Assembly: GCA_020724025.1 (NCBI GenBank) | Contig: DYHU01000001.1 | Span: forward strand, 7,117-71,116 | DNA: 64,000 bases | Reading direction: 5' to 3' | Origin: Syntrophorhabdus sp. | GTDB taxonomy: Bacteria > Desulfobacterota > BSN033 > UBA1163 | Position numbers and translations under genes: made by a program | The notes under the pieces: generated by a model | Database searches by the model: none | Seen by the model: the letters and a program-made list of their open reading frames with translations, nothing else | Told to the model about the DNA's origin: nothing | Shown: piece by piece, positions 17,708-27,500 of the stretch | Position numbering within the stretch: the stretch's first letter is position 1 | How the letters are laid out: every line of letters starts with the position of its first letter

Positions 17708-18601
17708 ATGAGAGTGGCGACACGGTCATTCTATCAGTCCATTCAAGAGAGGATCCTACGGCTGTCAGGCGATCTGAAGAGGATCAATGAGAAGATCTCT
17801 TCGGGGAAAAATGTGAATCGGCCGTCGGATGATCCGCTCTCCCTCATCGACTCACTCGGGCTTAAGGCCGGCCTCTCACAGCTGGAGCAGTATCAGCGCA
17901 ATATGAAGAGGGGAGAGTCGTGGTTAAACCTGAGCGAGTCGGTCCTTTCCCAGGCTCTCCAGCTGGTTGACCGGGCACAGGAGATCGCCATTCAGATGGC
18001 CAGCGATACGCAGACCGGTGAGTCAAGGACTTATACGGCCACGGAGGTGGGCCATCTTCTGGATCAGGCCATATCCCTGGGCAATACGAGACTAGGAGGG
18101 TCTTACATCTTTTCGGGCTACAGAACAGGCACAGCTCCTTTTTCAAAAGTGACGGTTGGCGGGATTGAGACGGCACAGTATGACGGGGATGCCAATGATT
18201 TTCGGATATTGATCGGCAAGGGAGAGGAGTTAACCGTAGGGAAAAACGGGCAGGCCGTTTTGATGGACTCCGGGATTTTTGACACCTTGGGAAGGCTGAA
18301 GAGGGCTCTCGAGACTAATGACCGGAACACTATCGGTCAACAGATCGACCAGTTAAGAGGGGTTCAAGATGGCCTCAATAACGAGATTGCCGATGTAGGG
18401 GCGAAAACGAGTCGACTTGAGGGAAAGAGGGAGATTCTGAACGATCTGGACTTGAACCTGAAGGAACGGCTTTCTCAAATCGAGGATGCGGATTATGCGA
18501 AAGTGGTTGTGGAACTGAGGGAGAAGGAGCTGGCCTACCAGGCCGCCCTCCTCTCCGCGACGAGGGTTGCGGAACTGACCATTCTCAATTATATTCGTTA
18601 G
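17708..18601 (+). CDS. flgL: Flagellar hook-associated protein 3 (FlgL)
   Basis: A 297-residue flagellin-family protein with the FlgL N-terminus ([16 protein letters not shown], then [15 protein letters not shown]) and a C-terminal helix ending ([21 protein letters not shown]). It also has the FlgL-type middle ([13 protein letters not shown]). HAP3 is the junction protein between FlgK and the filament. A GGGAGGT ribosome binding site precedes the ATG. Confidence 0.94.
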   Translation: MRVATRSFYQSIQERILRLSGDLKRINEKISSGKNVNRPSDDPLSLIDSLGLKAGLSQLEQYQRNMKRGESWLNLSESVLSQALQLVDRAQEIAIQMASDTQTGESRTYTATEVGHLLDQAISLGNTRLGGSYIFSGYRTGTAPFSKVTVGGIETAQYDGDANDFRILIGKGEELTVGKNGQAVLMDSGIFDTLGRLKRALETNDRNTIGQQIDQLRGVQDGLNNEIADVGAKTSRLEGKREILNDLDLNLKERLSQIEDADYAKVVVELREKELAYQAALLSATRVAELTILNYIR

Positions 18602-18645
18602 TCACAGGATGTGCGGCTATACCATTTTCGCCAGGGAAGGTGAAC

Positions 18646-18870
18646 ATGTTGATTCTAACCCGCAAGGTGGGTGAGCGCATTGTCATCGGAGAGAGGATCA
18701 AGGTCCATGTCATCGAGATCAAGGGACAGCAGGTTCGCCTGGGCATTGAGGCGCCGGGAGACACCCCCATCCATCGTGAGGAGGTCTATCAGAAGATAGC
18801 GGAGGAGAACCGGCTTGCCGCAGGGATCGGGTTAAACCATCTCCATTCTCTTATGGAAGGAAAGGAGTAA
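18646..18870 (+). CDS. csrA: Carbon storage regulator CsrA
   Basis: A 74-residue RNA-binding protein starting [15 protein letters not shown], with the [18 protein letters not shown] core; R44 and the hydrophobic core are in place. It binds GGA in hairpin loops and blocks translation. The frame opens at a GTG at 18640, but the ATG at 18646 gives the canonical start and has AGGGAAGG upstream. The gene sits between flgL and fliW; FliW antagonises CsrA. A likely target, the fliC leader, is present at 34.8 kb. Confidence 0.97.
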   Translation: MLILTRKVGERIVIGERIKVHVIEIKGQQVRLGIEAPGDTPIHREEVYQKIAEENRLAAGIGLNHLHSLMEGKE

Positions 18871-18877
18871 TTACCCT

Positions 18878-19327
18878 TTGAAGATAACGACCAGCCGTTT
18901 CGGAACGATTGAGATAGAAGAGGAACAGGTCATCCACCTGCTCAACGGAATGATCGGGTTCCCGGAAGAGAAACGGTTTGTCCTATTGAGGCACGGTGGG
19001 GAATCACCCTTCTTCTGGTTTCAATCCGTCGAAAATGATTCCCTTGCCTTTGTCCTGACCGACCCCCTCTGGTTTCAACCCGATTACGATATTGAAATCA
19101 GCCGGGAAGATACGGAGAGGCTTGAACTGGACAGGGCTTCAGAGGGGATCCAGACCCTGGTGGTGGTGAGTATTCATCCATCAAATGGGGCGTCCGAAAT
19201 TACCGCCAATCTCCTCGGACCCATCGTGATCAATCTCCGCAACAGGCTGGCAAAACAGATCGTTCTTTATCGCAGTCCTTACTCTCACCGCCATCCGGTC
19301 CCCACCCACGAAAACAAAAAACCCTGA
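18878..19327 (+). CDS. fliW: Flagellar assembly factor FliW
   Basis: A 149-residue FliW (KITTSRFGTIEIEEEQVIHL, then GMIGFPEEKRFVLL, FLLxDP-like FVLTDPLWFQPDY, and the NLLGPIVINLRNRLAKQIVL ending). FliW binds flagellin and CsrA in turn, coupling flagellin translation to its export. The start is a TTG with AAAGGAG ten bases upstream. It is 7 bp after csrA, the conserved pairing. Confidence 0.95.
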   Translation: MKITTSRFGTIEIEEEQVIHLLNGMIGFPEEKRFVLLRHGGESPFFWFQSVENDSLAFVLTDPLWFQPDYDIEISREDTERLELDRASEGIQTLVVVSIHPSNGASEITANLLGPIVINLRNRLAKQIVLYRSPYSHRHPVPTHENKKP

Positions 19328-19356
19328 AGGCCTTTTTTCGCGGCCCCCAGGGTTTT
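19317..19356. terminator. Bidirectional terminator between fliW and flgM
   Basis: AAAACCCTG pairs with CAGGGTTTT around a 20-22 bp loop, with A-rich and T-rich flanks. It overlaps the fliW stop and lies between convergent genes (fliW plus strand, flgM minus strand), where a two-way intrinsic terminator is expected. Confidence 0.65.
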
Positions 19357-19380
19357 CAGGCAGACGATTTAAAGGTGGTT

Positions 19381-19695
19381 CTATTTGATCAGATCGAGAA
19401 TGGATTCTTTGATGATCTTTTCCGCAAGGGTTTCGCTGTCCACACGATACTGGCCATCCTCTATCCGTTTTTTAAGCTCGGAGATTTTATCCGATCTCAC
19501 TTCCGGAGTCGTCTGAAGGACCTCATAGATTTTCTGCATTTCTCTGGAGCGGGCAGAAAACTCCACCCTGTCTCCGGAGGCAGTCTTCCCCTTCAATTCT
19601 CCGGGCTTCTGATTTTTCTCCGCAGGATGGGCTGGATTGGCCTGACCGACATTCTGCAACATGTTATTCTTCTGGTTGATGTCAGAGACTTTCAT
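19381..19695 (-). CDS. flgM: Anti-sigma-28 factor FlgM
   Basis: A 104-residue protein with a disordered N-terminal half and the FlgM C-terminal sigma-binding region (VEFSARSREMQKIYEVL, later KISELKKRIEDGQYRVDSETLAEKII). It holds FliA inactive until exported through the finished hook. An upstream in-frame start at 19719 exists; the ATG at 19695 follows AAGGAGAG and is preferred. It is the second gene of a minus-strand unit behind a sigma-28-like promoter, a feedback arrangement. Confidence 0.92.
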   Translation of the reverse strand: MKVSDINQKNNMLQNVGQANPAHPAEKNQKPGELKGKTASGDRVEFSARSREMQKIYEVLQTTPEVRSDKISELKKRIEDGQYRVDSETLAEKIIKESILDLIK

Positions 19696-19715
19696 TATTC
19701 TCTCCTTATTCAAAT

Positions 19716-20135
19716 TCAAATGAGTTGTTCATTGACGAACGATTTCGTCATCTCATACAGCCTATTTTTCAACTGGTTGTTTTCAGCGGGGGCCAGGTAT
19801 TCTTTGACCCCGCCATTGGTGTCACCCAGAACCTTGAAAGCAATCCCCTGTCCATCATCCGAAGCCACGTCGAGCGGCCGTCCGTACTCCTGGCTTAAAC
19901 GCTTCAGAATGACCTGACCGGTCTCGCTACGGGGGGATCCGTTGGTGAGCTGGGCAATGATCTCATCGGCAATCTTATCGATGATCAACATCTTTTTACT
20001 CTCCCTCGATAAGGTCACTTCATCCTTCTGGCCGGTATTTTTAGCGATCTTCTCCTTTGAGACGCGGGACTTCACAGAGAGCTGCTGGCTGTAAGCCCTT
20101 AAAACATGCTGGACATGGTAGTCGGTGAGGATCAT
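19716..20135 (-). CDS. Unnamed protein encoded with flgM
   Basis: A 139-residue soluble protein. The N-terminus MILTDYHVQHVLRAYSQQL is followed by a Lys/Ser-rich linker, a helix (ADEIIAQLTNGSP) and a compact C-terminal part (AFKVLGDTNGGVKEYLAPAENNQL). It has no membrane segment or cysteine. I do not recognise a named family with certainty; proteins of this kind occur beside flgM/csrA/fliW in deltaproteobacteria. The sigma-28-like promoter directly upstream puts it in the late flagellar regulon. Confidence 0.75.
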   Translation of the reverse strand: MILTDYHVQHVLRAYSQQLSVKSRVSKEKIAKNTGQKDEVTLSRESKKMLIIDKIADEIIAQLTNGSPRSETGQVILKRLSQEYGRPLDVASDDGQGIAFKVLGDTNGGVKEYLAPAENNQLKNRLYEMTKSFVNEQLI

Positions 20136-20155
20136 AGCCTTCTCATTTATCTATC

Positions 20156-20182
20156 TTATCGTCACCCCACGAAAAAACTTTA
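20156..20182 (-). promoter_or_regulatory. Sigma-28 promoter for the flgM operon
   Basis: Read on the minus strand, TAAAGTTT-N11-GACGATAA matches the sigma-28 consensus TAAAGTTT-N11-GCCGATAA at 15 of 16 positions with correct spacing. The -10 element ends 20 bp before the ATG of the first gene in the unit. This makes flgM itself FliA-dependent. Confidence 0.85.
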
Positions 20183-20307
20183 ATTTTTTCTATTCGACCG
20201 GCAAAAAATTCAGCTTCAACCTTTTTAATCAGGACATTTCTGCCGATTCACCCCCCGGGGTCAAATCTATCCCATTTAAATTATTAAGGAAATTTATTTA
20301 TTCGGCA

Positions 20308-20324
20308 TGGCATATGACTTGCTA
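20308..20324 (+). promoter_or_regulatory. Sigma-54 promoter upstream of MerR-like gene
   Basis: TGGCATATGACTTGCTA has GG at 20309-20310 and GC at 20321-20322 with the required 10 bp between, and otherwise resembles TGGCAC-N5-TTGCA. The predicted transcript start is about 20333-20334. It diverges from the sigma-28 promoter of the flgM operon. Confidence 0.7.
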
Positions 20325-20332
20325 TAGTTCAA

Positions 20333-20740
20333 GTGAAAGTTAAAGTTAAAGTGAGTCTCTCCGATAAGAATCCTAAAGAGGTGATTTCCATAAAGGCAGC
20401 CATGGAGAGGGAAAATCAGCTTCTAACCATCTCAGAAGTCAGCAAAAGCCTGAATATCTCAAAGCACACTTTACGTTTTTGGGAAAAGGAATTCATGGGC
20501 CTGTTTGCTCCTCGAAGGACTCAAGGGGGGCAAAGACGGTTTAGCGTCGAAGATATTTCCCGGATCGAAGAGATAAAAAAATTGAGGAATAAGGGGATGA
20601 GTCTTTCTGAAATCAGGAGAAGGCTTGCTCAGGGTCAGAAGGGGGATGATCTCCACCTTCATCGAATCGATCTCCTCGCTCACAGGGTTGCCGAAGTGGT
20701 TAAGGCGGAAGTGTATGATTTTTTAGAGGGAAGGATCTAA
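20333..20740 (+). CDS. MerR-family DNA-binding regulator
   Basis: Up to 135 residues. The N-terminal winged-helix reads LLTISEVSKSLNISKHTLRF then WEKEF, followed by the PRRTQGGQRRFSVEDISRIEEI wing and a helical dimer region; residues after about 95 form a short helical tail. This is the MerR fold without an effector domain. The whole open frame from the GTG at 20333 is given. The sigma-54 site predicts a transcript beginning there, so a later start (GTG 20351 or ATG 20402, weak ribosome sites) is likely. Its position between flgM and the glycosylation island suggests control of one of them (inference). Confidence 0.8.
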   Translation: MKVKVKVSLSDKNPKEVISIKAAMERENQLLTISEVSKSLNISKHTLRFWEKEFMGLFAPRRTQGGQRRFSVEDISRIEEIKKLRNKGMSLSEIRRRLAQGQKGDDLHLHRIDLLAHRVAEVVKAEVYDFLEGRI

Positions 20741-20829
20741 TAAGCTGGAAGGGTTTGGGAAGGTTTCATGGCAGGCCATGCGACCCTGAAGCCCTGCTGA
20801 AAGAATCCAATCGATTGAGGTGAAGAGCG

Positions 20830-21801
20830 ATGAAGATTTTGGTGATCGGTTCGGAAGGCAATATTGGCAGGCCCCTTGTCAGATACCTGAAGGGCTGCGG
20901 GCACCGTGTCCTTTGCGCGGATATTCAAAACAAGTATGGTCCGGATTACTTCCAGACCGATATCGTCCATCCCAATGATCTCTATCCCATCGCCGTTAAA
21001 GAAAAACCAGAGGTTATTTATAACCTTGCCGCGATGGTTTCCCGTGTCACCTGTGAGGCCTCTCCGCACATGACGATCGACCGCAATCTGGGTGGAACCA
21101 ACAATGTCATTCAACTGGCAAAGTTAGTTGGCGCCAGATTGATCGTTTTTTCAACCTCGGAAGTTTATGGAAACCAGGGGGGAGTCCAATCAGAGGAATC
21201 GACCGCATTGAAGCCTAATAACCGATATGCCCTCTCCAAGCTATTGTGCGAGGAGCTAACGAAATATGAGGTAGAATATGGCGGCCTCCATGCCGTTATT
21301 GTCCGGCCGTTCATGTTTTACCATGAGCGGGAAGAGATAGGCTCTCATCGAAGCGCCATGATCAGGTTTGCCGATGATCTATATCATCATCGAAAGATCG
21401 AGTTGCATAAAGGAAGCAGGCGGAGCTGGCTTCACATGGACGATGCGGTCGTGGCCCTGGAAAGGGTGATCCATCTCAACCAGTTTGCCATCCTCAATAT
21501 CGCTCATCCCCGTATCGTTGAGATGGAGTTTTTAGCGCGGCTGTTTTGTGAGATCTATGGAAGGGATTATGGCACGTATGTCGAAGAGATCCCTCTCCCT
21601 CCCCAGATGACCTTGGAGAAGTTCCCCGATGTGAAGCGGCAGAGGAAATTACTGGGCTTTGCGCCGAAGATCGATATCGAGGAGGGGATTCAGAGGGTTG
21701 CGGAGAGAATCATCTGTGATCATTCGGGTGTGACGGAAAGAGCTTATCAAAAGGATTTCAATCCCCCCGGAAGGACTCTTGCGGGCAATATCCCTGCCTG
21801 A
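20830..21801 (+). CDS. NAD-dependent sugar epimerase/dehydratase
   Basis: A 323-residue extended short-chain dehydrogenase. The nucleotide-binding motif GSEGNIG is near residue 8, the STSEVYG serine strand is in the middle, and the catalytic pair is Y133/K137 (YALSK). The C-terminal substrate half contains RRSWLHMDDAV. Such enzymes act on nucleotide-activated sugars (epimerisation, dehydration or reduction). It opens the accessory island 89 bp after the MerR-like gene. The exact substrate cannot be read from sequence. Confidence 0.88.
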   Translation: MKILVIGSEGNIGRPLVRYLKGCGHRVLCADIQNKYGPDYFQTDIVHPNDLYPIAVKEKPEVIYNLAAMVSRVTCEASPHMTIDRNLGGTNNVIQLAKLVGARLIVFSTSEVYGNQGGVQSEESTALKPNNRYALSKLLCEELTKYEVEYGGLHAVIVRPFMFYHEREEIGSHRSAMIRFADDLYHHRKIELHKGSRRSWLHMDDAVVALERVIHLNQFAILNIAHPRIVEMEFLARLFCEIYGRDYGTYVEEIPLPPQMTLEKFPDVKRQRKLLGFAPKIDIEEGIQRVAERIICDHSGVTERAYQKDFNPPGRTLAGNIPA

Positions 21802-21809
21802 GGAACGAT

Positions 21810-23081
21810 ATGCTTAAGATCATCCTGATCAATCCCCCCAGTCCCTATTTAGCCAATGATGCGGCCTACCCTCCCACGGGCCTTCTTTACCTGGCCGCCG
21901 CGATGGAGAAGACCGGGCATGAAGTTTCCCTGGTCGACCTCACCGGAAACCCGGATTGGCGTTCCGTGGTCCGCGGACTCGATGCCGATCTCTTCGGCAT
22001 CACCTGTGTCACCCCCAATGTTCCTCTCGTCAGAGAGGTATCCTATCTCCTTCCATCAGGCAAACCGGTGATCCTCGGCGGCGCCCATCCCACTTTCTTG
22101 CCAAAGGATGCCCTGAAGCAGGTGCGCTGTGATGCGATTGTTAAGGGAGAGGGGGAGGAGGTCATCGAGACCGTTCTAAACGATTTGAAGAAAGGGAATC
22201 TCAAAAAGATTTATGAGGGAGGGATTGCCAGGGTGAAAGCGATCCCAAAACCTTCGAGGCATCTCGTCGATCTCCACCGGTATACTCCCGGGGGTGAGAA
22301 GACGACCCCCATTTATACCTCGAGAGGGTGTCCATTCAAGTGCAGTTTCTGTTCGATGATCTCAGGAAAGACTTACCGGGTCCTGGCTCTTGAGCGCGTT
22401 CTGTCCGAGATCGAAGACGTCATGAATGATGGGTTCAGCCATATCCTCTTGAGCGATGATAACATCCTGGTTCAGCCGGAGAGGTTTCGCACCCTCATGA
22501 AGGCCATCAAACCCTTTGGGTTAAGGTTCCGGTTGAATCAAGACGCCAGAGCCATTGATGGGAAGATGATGAGATTGGCCAGGGAGGCGGGATGCTGCGA
22601 AATCAGTTTTGGGATAGAGACGGGCAGCCAGAAGATGCTGGACCTCATGAATAAACAGACGACGGTAGAGGCGAACCGGAAAGCGATTCTCGTGGCCAAG
22701 GAGAATGATATTAAGACCAAGGCCTATTTCATCGTTAACTTCCCCGGGGAGGACGACTCCACGGTAGACGACACATTGGAGTTTACAAGGCAGGTGAAAC
22801 CGGATAAATGGCTATTATCCTCCTTTGCCCCCCTTCCCGGAAGTGATACTTTCAAAAACCCGAAGAAATACGGCATCACATGGGTCAGCCCCCGCTGGGA
22901 AGATTATTACCTGGCCGGGAAAGAGGAAAAACTTGCCCCCTGTTTTACGACGAAGGAGTTATCCTCCGAGAGGCAGTTCGACCTTCACCGAAAAATGTTT
23001 CACTCCCTTCAGGAGATCCTGGACCCACTCCCGGGCATAACCCCATCAAGGAGTGATGCACCATGCCATCAAAGGTCATAA
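21810..23081 (+). CDS. B12-binding-type radical SAM protein
   Basis: A 423-residue protein. The N-terminal Rossmann-like domain of the cobalamin-binding class (IILINPPSP, then GITCVTPNVP and ILGGAHPTF) is followed by a radical SAM domain. The cluster motif is C174, C178, C181 (RGCPFKCSFC), with a later GIETGSQKMLDLMNKQ segment. Members of this class often methylate unactivated carbons or modify sugars and lipids; the reaction here is unknown. It starts 8 bp after the epimerase and overlaps the SGNH gene by 19 bp. Confidence 0.88.
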   Translation: MLKIILINPPSPYLANDAAYPPTGLLYLAAAMEKTGHEVSLVDLTGNPDWRSVVRGLDADLFGITCVTPNVPLVREVSYLLPSGKPVILGGAHPTFLPKDALKQVRCDAIVKGEGEEVIETVLNDLKKGNLKKIYEGGIARVKAIPKPSRHLVDLHRYTPGGEKTTPIYTSRGCPFKCSFCSMISGKTYRVLALERVLSEIEDVMNDGFSHILLSDDNILVQPERFRTLMKAIKPFGLRFRLNQDARAIDGKMMRLAREAGCCEISFGIETGSQKMLDLMNKQTTVEANRKAILVAKENDIKTKAYFIVNFPGEDDSTVDDTLEFTRQVKPDKWLLSSFAPLPGSDTFKNPKKYGITWVSPRWEDYYLAGKEEKLAPCFTTKELSSERQFDLHRKMFHSLQEILDPLPGITPSRSDAPCHQRS

Positions 23082-23722
23082 GGGTATGTTATTTCGGTGA
23101 TTCGATTACCTATGGATTGGGCCATGACCACAAAGGGGTCGATGTGACCAGACGATGGACCGCGCTGGTGGATGAGACCCTAAAGGAATATGAGCGAAGA
23201 GGCATCTTCATTTACAGCCTCAATCTCGGGGAGAATGGAAACACGACACGAAACGGACTGGAGCGACTTCCGGAGGCCTATGCCTTTAAGCCCGATCTCG
23301 TCACGGTTCAATTCGGAATGAACGATTGCAACTACTGGCTTTCGGATGGAGGCCTACCCAGGGTCAATCCTGTCTCTTTCAAATTCAACCTCAAGGAATT
23401 GATCGAAAAACTCTTCGCCACAAAGGTCGGAAGGGTCCTGTTGAGCACCAATCACCTCATCCCCGTGGAGAAGAAGATGCTGAATGGCAAGTCCTATAGT
23501 GAGAATAACCAGTTCTACAACCAGATCATTCGAGAGGTCGCGGAAGAAACCGGAGCGACATTGTGCGATATGGAAATCCTGTTGGCGGATTCGAGCCAAA
23601 ACAAAGCGCTCTTTCTTGACGAAAACGGCAGGTGGATTCACCTCTCTGAACTGGGAAATCGGCGGTATGCCGAAAAGATCCTTCCTTTTATTGAAAAAGA
23701 ACTCAGGGGGATGGCGGGATGA
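23063..23722 (+). CDS. SGNH/GDSL-type hydrolase
   Basis: A 219-residue protein with the block I motif FGDSITYGLG (nucleophile S14), a block III-like FGMNDCNYW and a C-terminal H in WIHLSELGNRRYAEKI. This places it in the SGNH hydrolase fold, which includes sugar acetyl-esterases. There is no signal peptide, so it probably acts in the cytoplasm. Overlaps with both neighbours (19 bp before, 4 bp after) make it an integral part of the island's transcript. A role in trimming or transferring an acyl group on a sugar is inference. Confidence 0.86.
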   Translation: MPSKVIRVCYFGDSITYGLGHDHKGVDVTRRWTALVDETLKEYERRGIFIYSLNLGENGNTTRNGLERLPEAYAFKPDLVTVQFGMNDCNYWLSDGGLPRVNPVSFKFNLKELIEKLFATKVGRVLLSTNHLIPVEKKMLNGKSYSENNQFYNQIIREVAEETGATLCDMEILLADSSQNKALFLDENGRWIHLSELGNRRYAEKILPFIEKELRGMAG

Positions 23723-24561
23723 AAAGGGTCCTGTTTCTCTGCGATCGACCTCTGGGAATCCGCTGCTTGAGGTTCCTGTTGACAACGGATTGCCGGATTT
23801 GCGGCGTCGTGTCGAGAGAAGGGGGAGAGATCAACTGGTGGGGAAGATCGAGCGTGAGGAATTTATGCGAAGAGCAGAGTATCGCCTGGCATGACCTCTC
23901 GAGCCCCCTGATCGAGATTGCAGAGGAATGCCAGCCGGACCTGATCATCTCCGTCCTGTATCCGAAGATCGTGGCCAAGGATCTGGTCAGGAAGATTCCC
24001 TGCTTCAACCTCCACTGCGCCCCTTTGCCCGAATACGGGGGATGGAATTCAACGCTGTGGGCCATTTTAAACGGAGAGGAGACCTTTGGGGCAACACTTC
24101 ATGAGATGTCAGAAAGGCCGGACGAGGGAGACCTCATCCAAAAGGGATCCTTCCGAATCCCGCGGCAGGTGACGAACGTCGAATTATATCAAATGTCCCA
24201 TGAGGACGGGTACAGGATCTTCTGCCAAAATGGACCCCTGCTAATTTCAGGGAGATACTCGTCCACGCCCCAAGTCGGACCCAGACGGTACTATGGGCGA
24301 AAGGATCTTCCACCACGGGAGGTTTGCCCCGGATGGGAGGGAGGGAGGATCGCCACCTATGCCAGGGCCTTTTATTTCCCCCCCTTTGAGCCGGCGTACA
24401 TGATGATTAGGGGACAAAAAATAAGGCTGATCCCGGAGATGCGATATGATCCCCGGGAGAGGCTCAATGGCGATGAAATATTATTCGAGGAGGGAAGTGC
24501 GCGACCCTCTGACGAGGGGTTTGAAAGTGAAAGAAGAGAAAGGGACAGGGCGAGAGGCTAA
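23719..24561 (+). CDS. Formyltransferase-family protein (sugar N-formylation likely)
   Basis: A 280-residue protein with the formyl-transfer fold of methionyl-tRNA formyltransferase. The catalytic Asn/His are in CFNLHCAPLPEYGGWNS (N97, H99) and the Asp in DEGD (D138). It lacks the tRNA-binding C-terminal domain pattern, and its genome context is carbohydrate-related. Related small enzymes N-formylate amino sugars on nucleotide carriers using formyl-tetrahydrofolate. The start overlaps the SGNH stop as ATGA. Sugar substrate and acceptor are inferred. Confidence 0.85.
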   Translation: MKRVLFLCDRPLGIRCLRFLLTTDCRICGVVSREGGEINWWGRSSVRNLCEEQSIAWHDLSSPLIEIAEECQPDLIISVLYPKIVAKDLVRKIPCFNLHCAPLPEYGGWNSTLWAILNGEETFGATLHEMSERPDEGDLIQKGSFRIPRQVTNVELYQMSHEDGYRIFCQNGPLLISGRYSSTPQVGPRRYYGRKDLPPREVCPGWEGGRIATYARAFYFPPFEPAYMMIRGQKIRLIPEMRYDPRERLNGDEILFEEGSARPSDEGFESERRERDRARG

Positions 24562-24568
24562 GTTGAAC

Positions 24569-27500
24569 ATGGAACCGAAAGGGAATGGATCACATCGACC
24601 CGTTTCAGTCATCATCACCTGCTACAATTACGGGCGCTATTTGAAAGAGTGCATCGAAAGCGTCCTGGCTCAAACCGTTCAGGGATTGGAGATCATTGTG
24701 GTCAACGACGGCTCCACGGATGAGACGGAGACCATCTGCAAGTCTTTCGGGGAGAGCATCCGATATCACGCTCAACCCAATCGGGGACTGGCAGAGGCTT
24801 TAAATAATGGAATCGAAATGAGCCACGGCGACTTCTTCTATTACCTCTCTGCGGACGACAAGCTCTTTCCGGAGACGATTGAGAGACAGTTGGAAGTCAT
24901 GGAAGAGGACGAAACCTGTGCGGTGGTATGCGGAAACGCCAAGATGATCGACGAGAAAGGGAGATTCATCGGAGATAATATCAACCCCTTTCCCGAGAAG
25001 AACGGACTGCTCAGAATGTTGGGAACTCCCAACCTCCATGACGGAAGCCTCCTTTTCAGACGGGCCTCTCTGGAGAAAATCAATGCCTTATATTTCGACC
25101 CCAGCCTCGGGAACTACCATATCTATCATTACAAATGTTTCCTCCTGGCCAGAGGGTTTAGGATCCGATATCTAAATGAATTTTTGGTCTACCAGCGGGT
25201 TCACCCCTTCAACCTGAGCCATCCCCAGCACGCCAAGAGGATGATCGCGGGTTACGAAATATTGCGAAAAGAGATGAGGAAGCACGTCACCGTCTTTGAT
25301 CTCTTTGAGGGAGTGGACAGAGAAGATCCGGAAGAGGTCGCTAAAGCCTATTACAAACTGGGCACGCTCTTCTTTCTGTTCGGACAATACGGGATTGCCT
25401 ACGATGATTTTAAGAGGGCATCCGATTTGGCAAAGGACATCTTCGAGAAGGAGGTGGATATCTCGGAATTGAACTTCGGCCAATATGTCTTTCCCCTTCC
25501 GGTGAAAAACATCCAGGTCCAGGACGAAAAGGCGAGGAGGGCCGTCGAAAGGGAGAAAGGGCCGGAGGCCAAAGAAATCATCGCGTATCTCGAGCGGGGA
25601 AATGTCGCCAAGGCCTTTTTCGTCTGCAAGGAGAAACTGGAGAGGGAACCGAGCGATTCGGAGGCGAAATACTTATTGGCCAAGACCTATTTGCGACAAC
25701 TCCAGTTTCATGATTCCGCCAACCGATTTCATGAAGTCACGTTGGGATTGCTCAAAGAGGTCCAGGCGGAGGCTCCCCTCCATTCGATCGACCTTTATCT
25801 CTGGCTCGGCTTCTTAGACGAGGAGAGGAGGGACGATTATTTCAATGAGTTATCGAGAAGGATGGGGAGGATGAAGTTATATGATGTGAAAGAGATGGCC
25901 TGGGCAGCCAGCAATGCGAAGGCCAAGGGGAAGACCGAATGGCTCGAAAGGGGGATGGATATCTTCAATCAGTCGGGGTTGACCCCCGGCGCTCTGAAAG
26001 AGGCTAACCCTCCTCCCGTCGATCGATCCTTGAAAAGGAAGAGGGATGGAAGAAAACGGGTCCTTTTGGTGAATCCTCCCCATCGAAGATTCCTGGGATT
26101 AGAGGCGCCTTGTTTTCCCCTGAGCTTTGGATACATGGCCACCCTGATCGAGGAGCAGGGATATGAAGTCGGGATCTATGATGCCGAATACGATCGGCGT
26201 TTAGTGGGAAAAACCGGAAGCTATGAGTACGCCCTGACGCATCAGAGCCGGATCAATGAGGCGTTGAAGGATGGAAAACATATTGTATGGTCCGAGATCG
26301 GAGAGATGATCCAGCGCTTCGCCCCGGACATCGTCGGCATCTCCGCCATGAGCAATAAATACCCGATGGTGGAACGGATTGCCGAAATTACGAAATCCAT
26401 TGATCAGGCCATCCCTGTTGTCATCGGAGGGCATCACCCCTCGATTTATGGCGGGAAGTTGATCCGGAATCGAAATATCGACTTTGTGGTTCGGGGAGAA
26501 GGGGAGATGACGATGAAGGAGTTGGTCCATCGATTCTTTGCTCCCCGGAAGGATCTTTCCGAGGTCAAGGGGCTCCTCTATAAGGAGAGGGGTGAAATCC
26601 GGACTAATCCGCCCAGAGAACTGATTCAGGACCTAGACCTTCTCCCGATCCCGAACCGAAACCTCATCCTCAACGACCATTATGTCTCGGGCAATAATGT
26701 GATGACCGCTCGGGGATGCCCTTTCCATTGCAGTTATTGCGGCGCCAGGGTCATCTGGGAGAGGAAGGTGAGGCGGCGAAGCGTTGAAAGAGTCCTTAAG
26801 GAGATTCGTGGATTGATCCAGAGGTCGGGATCGCGATCCATCTCCTTCTGGGACGACTCGTTCACCTGTGATCGCCACTATCTCGGGGAGTTGATGAAGG
26901 GCCTCTGGGCGATCGATGGTCTTACCTTCAGCTGCATCACGCGTTTGGACCTTGTGGACAAAGAGATATTAAACCTCCTCAGGGAGGCGGGATGCAATCA
27001 GATCCTGTTCGGGATCGAATCCGGAAGCGACCGCATCCTGAAATCGATCCAGAAAGGGATGAGCCGGGACCTCATCAGGAAGAAAGTGGAGGAGGTCAAT
27101 TCGTTCGGCATTCCGTGGCTTGGATTTTTCATCATGGGGTATCCTGGAGAGACGAAAGAGGATATCCTTGAAACCTTACACTTCATGAAGGAACTCGATC
27201 CCCCTGCCGCAGAGATCAATCTCTTCAACCCCTTGCCAGGAACTCCCATCTGGAACGAACTGGAGGGGAAGGGACTGGTCGATGGAGACATGGATTTTTC
27301 CCAATATTCCCAGTCGAGTCTTAAAAATTATTTTCTCAGCGGTTTGAGCCAGGAAGAATTTGAAGGGCTTGCTCTCAGGATGACCCAGGCCTTTGATGAG
27401 CATAATCAGCGAAAGCAGGACGAGGCAAAGTGTGTTTCAGGAGTTAAGAAGATCGAGACCGCCACCAGCCCAATCCAGAAAGGGGAGAAGATTTCCTCGA

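Noticed and set aside
24446..24568. Upstream ATG extension of the giant protein
   Set aside because: It would overlap the formyltransferase by 116 bp, adds only charged residues not part of a domain, and lacks a good ribosome site.
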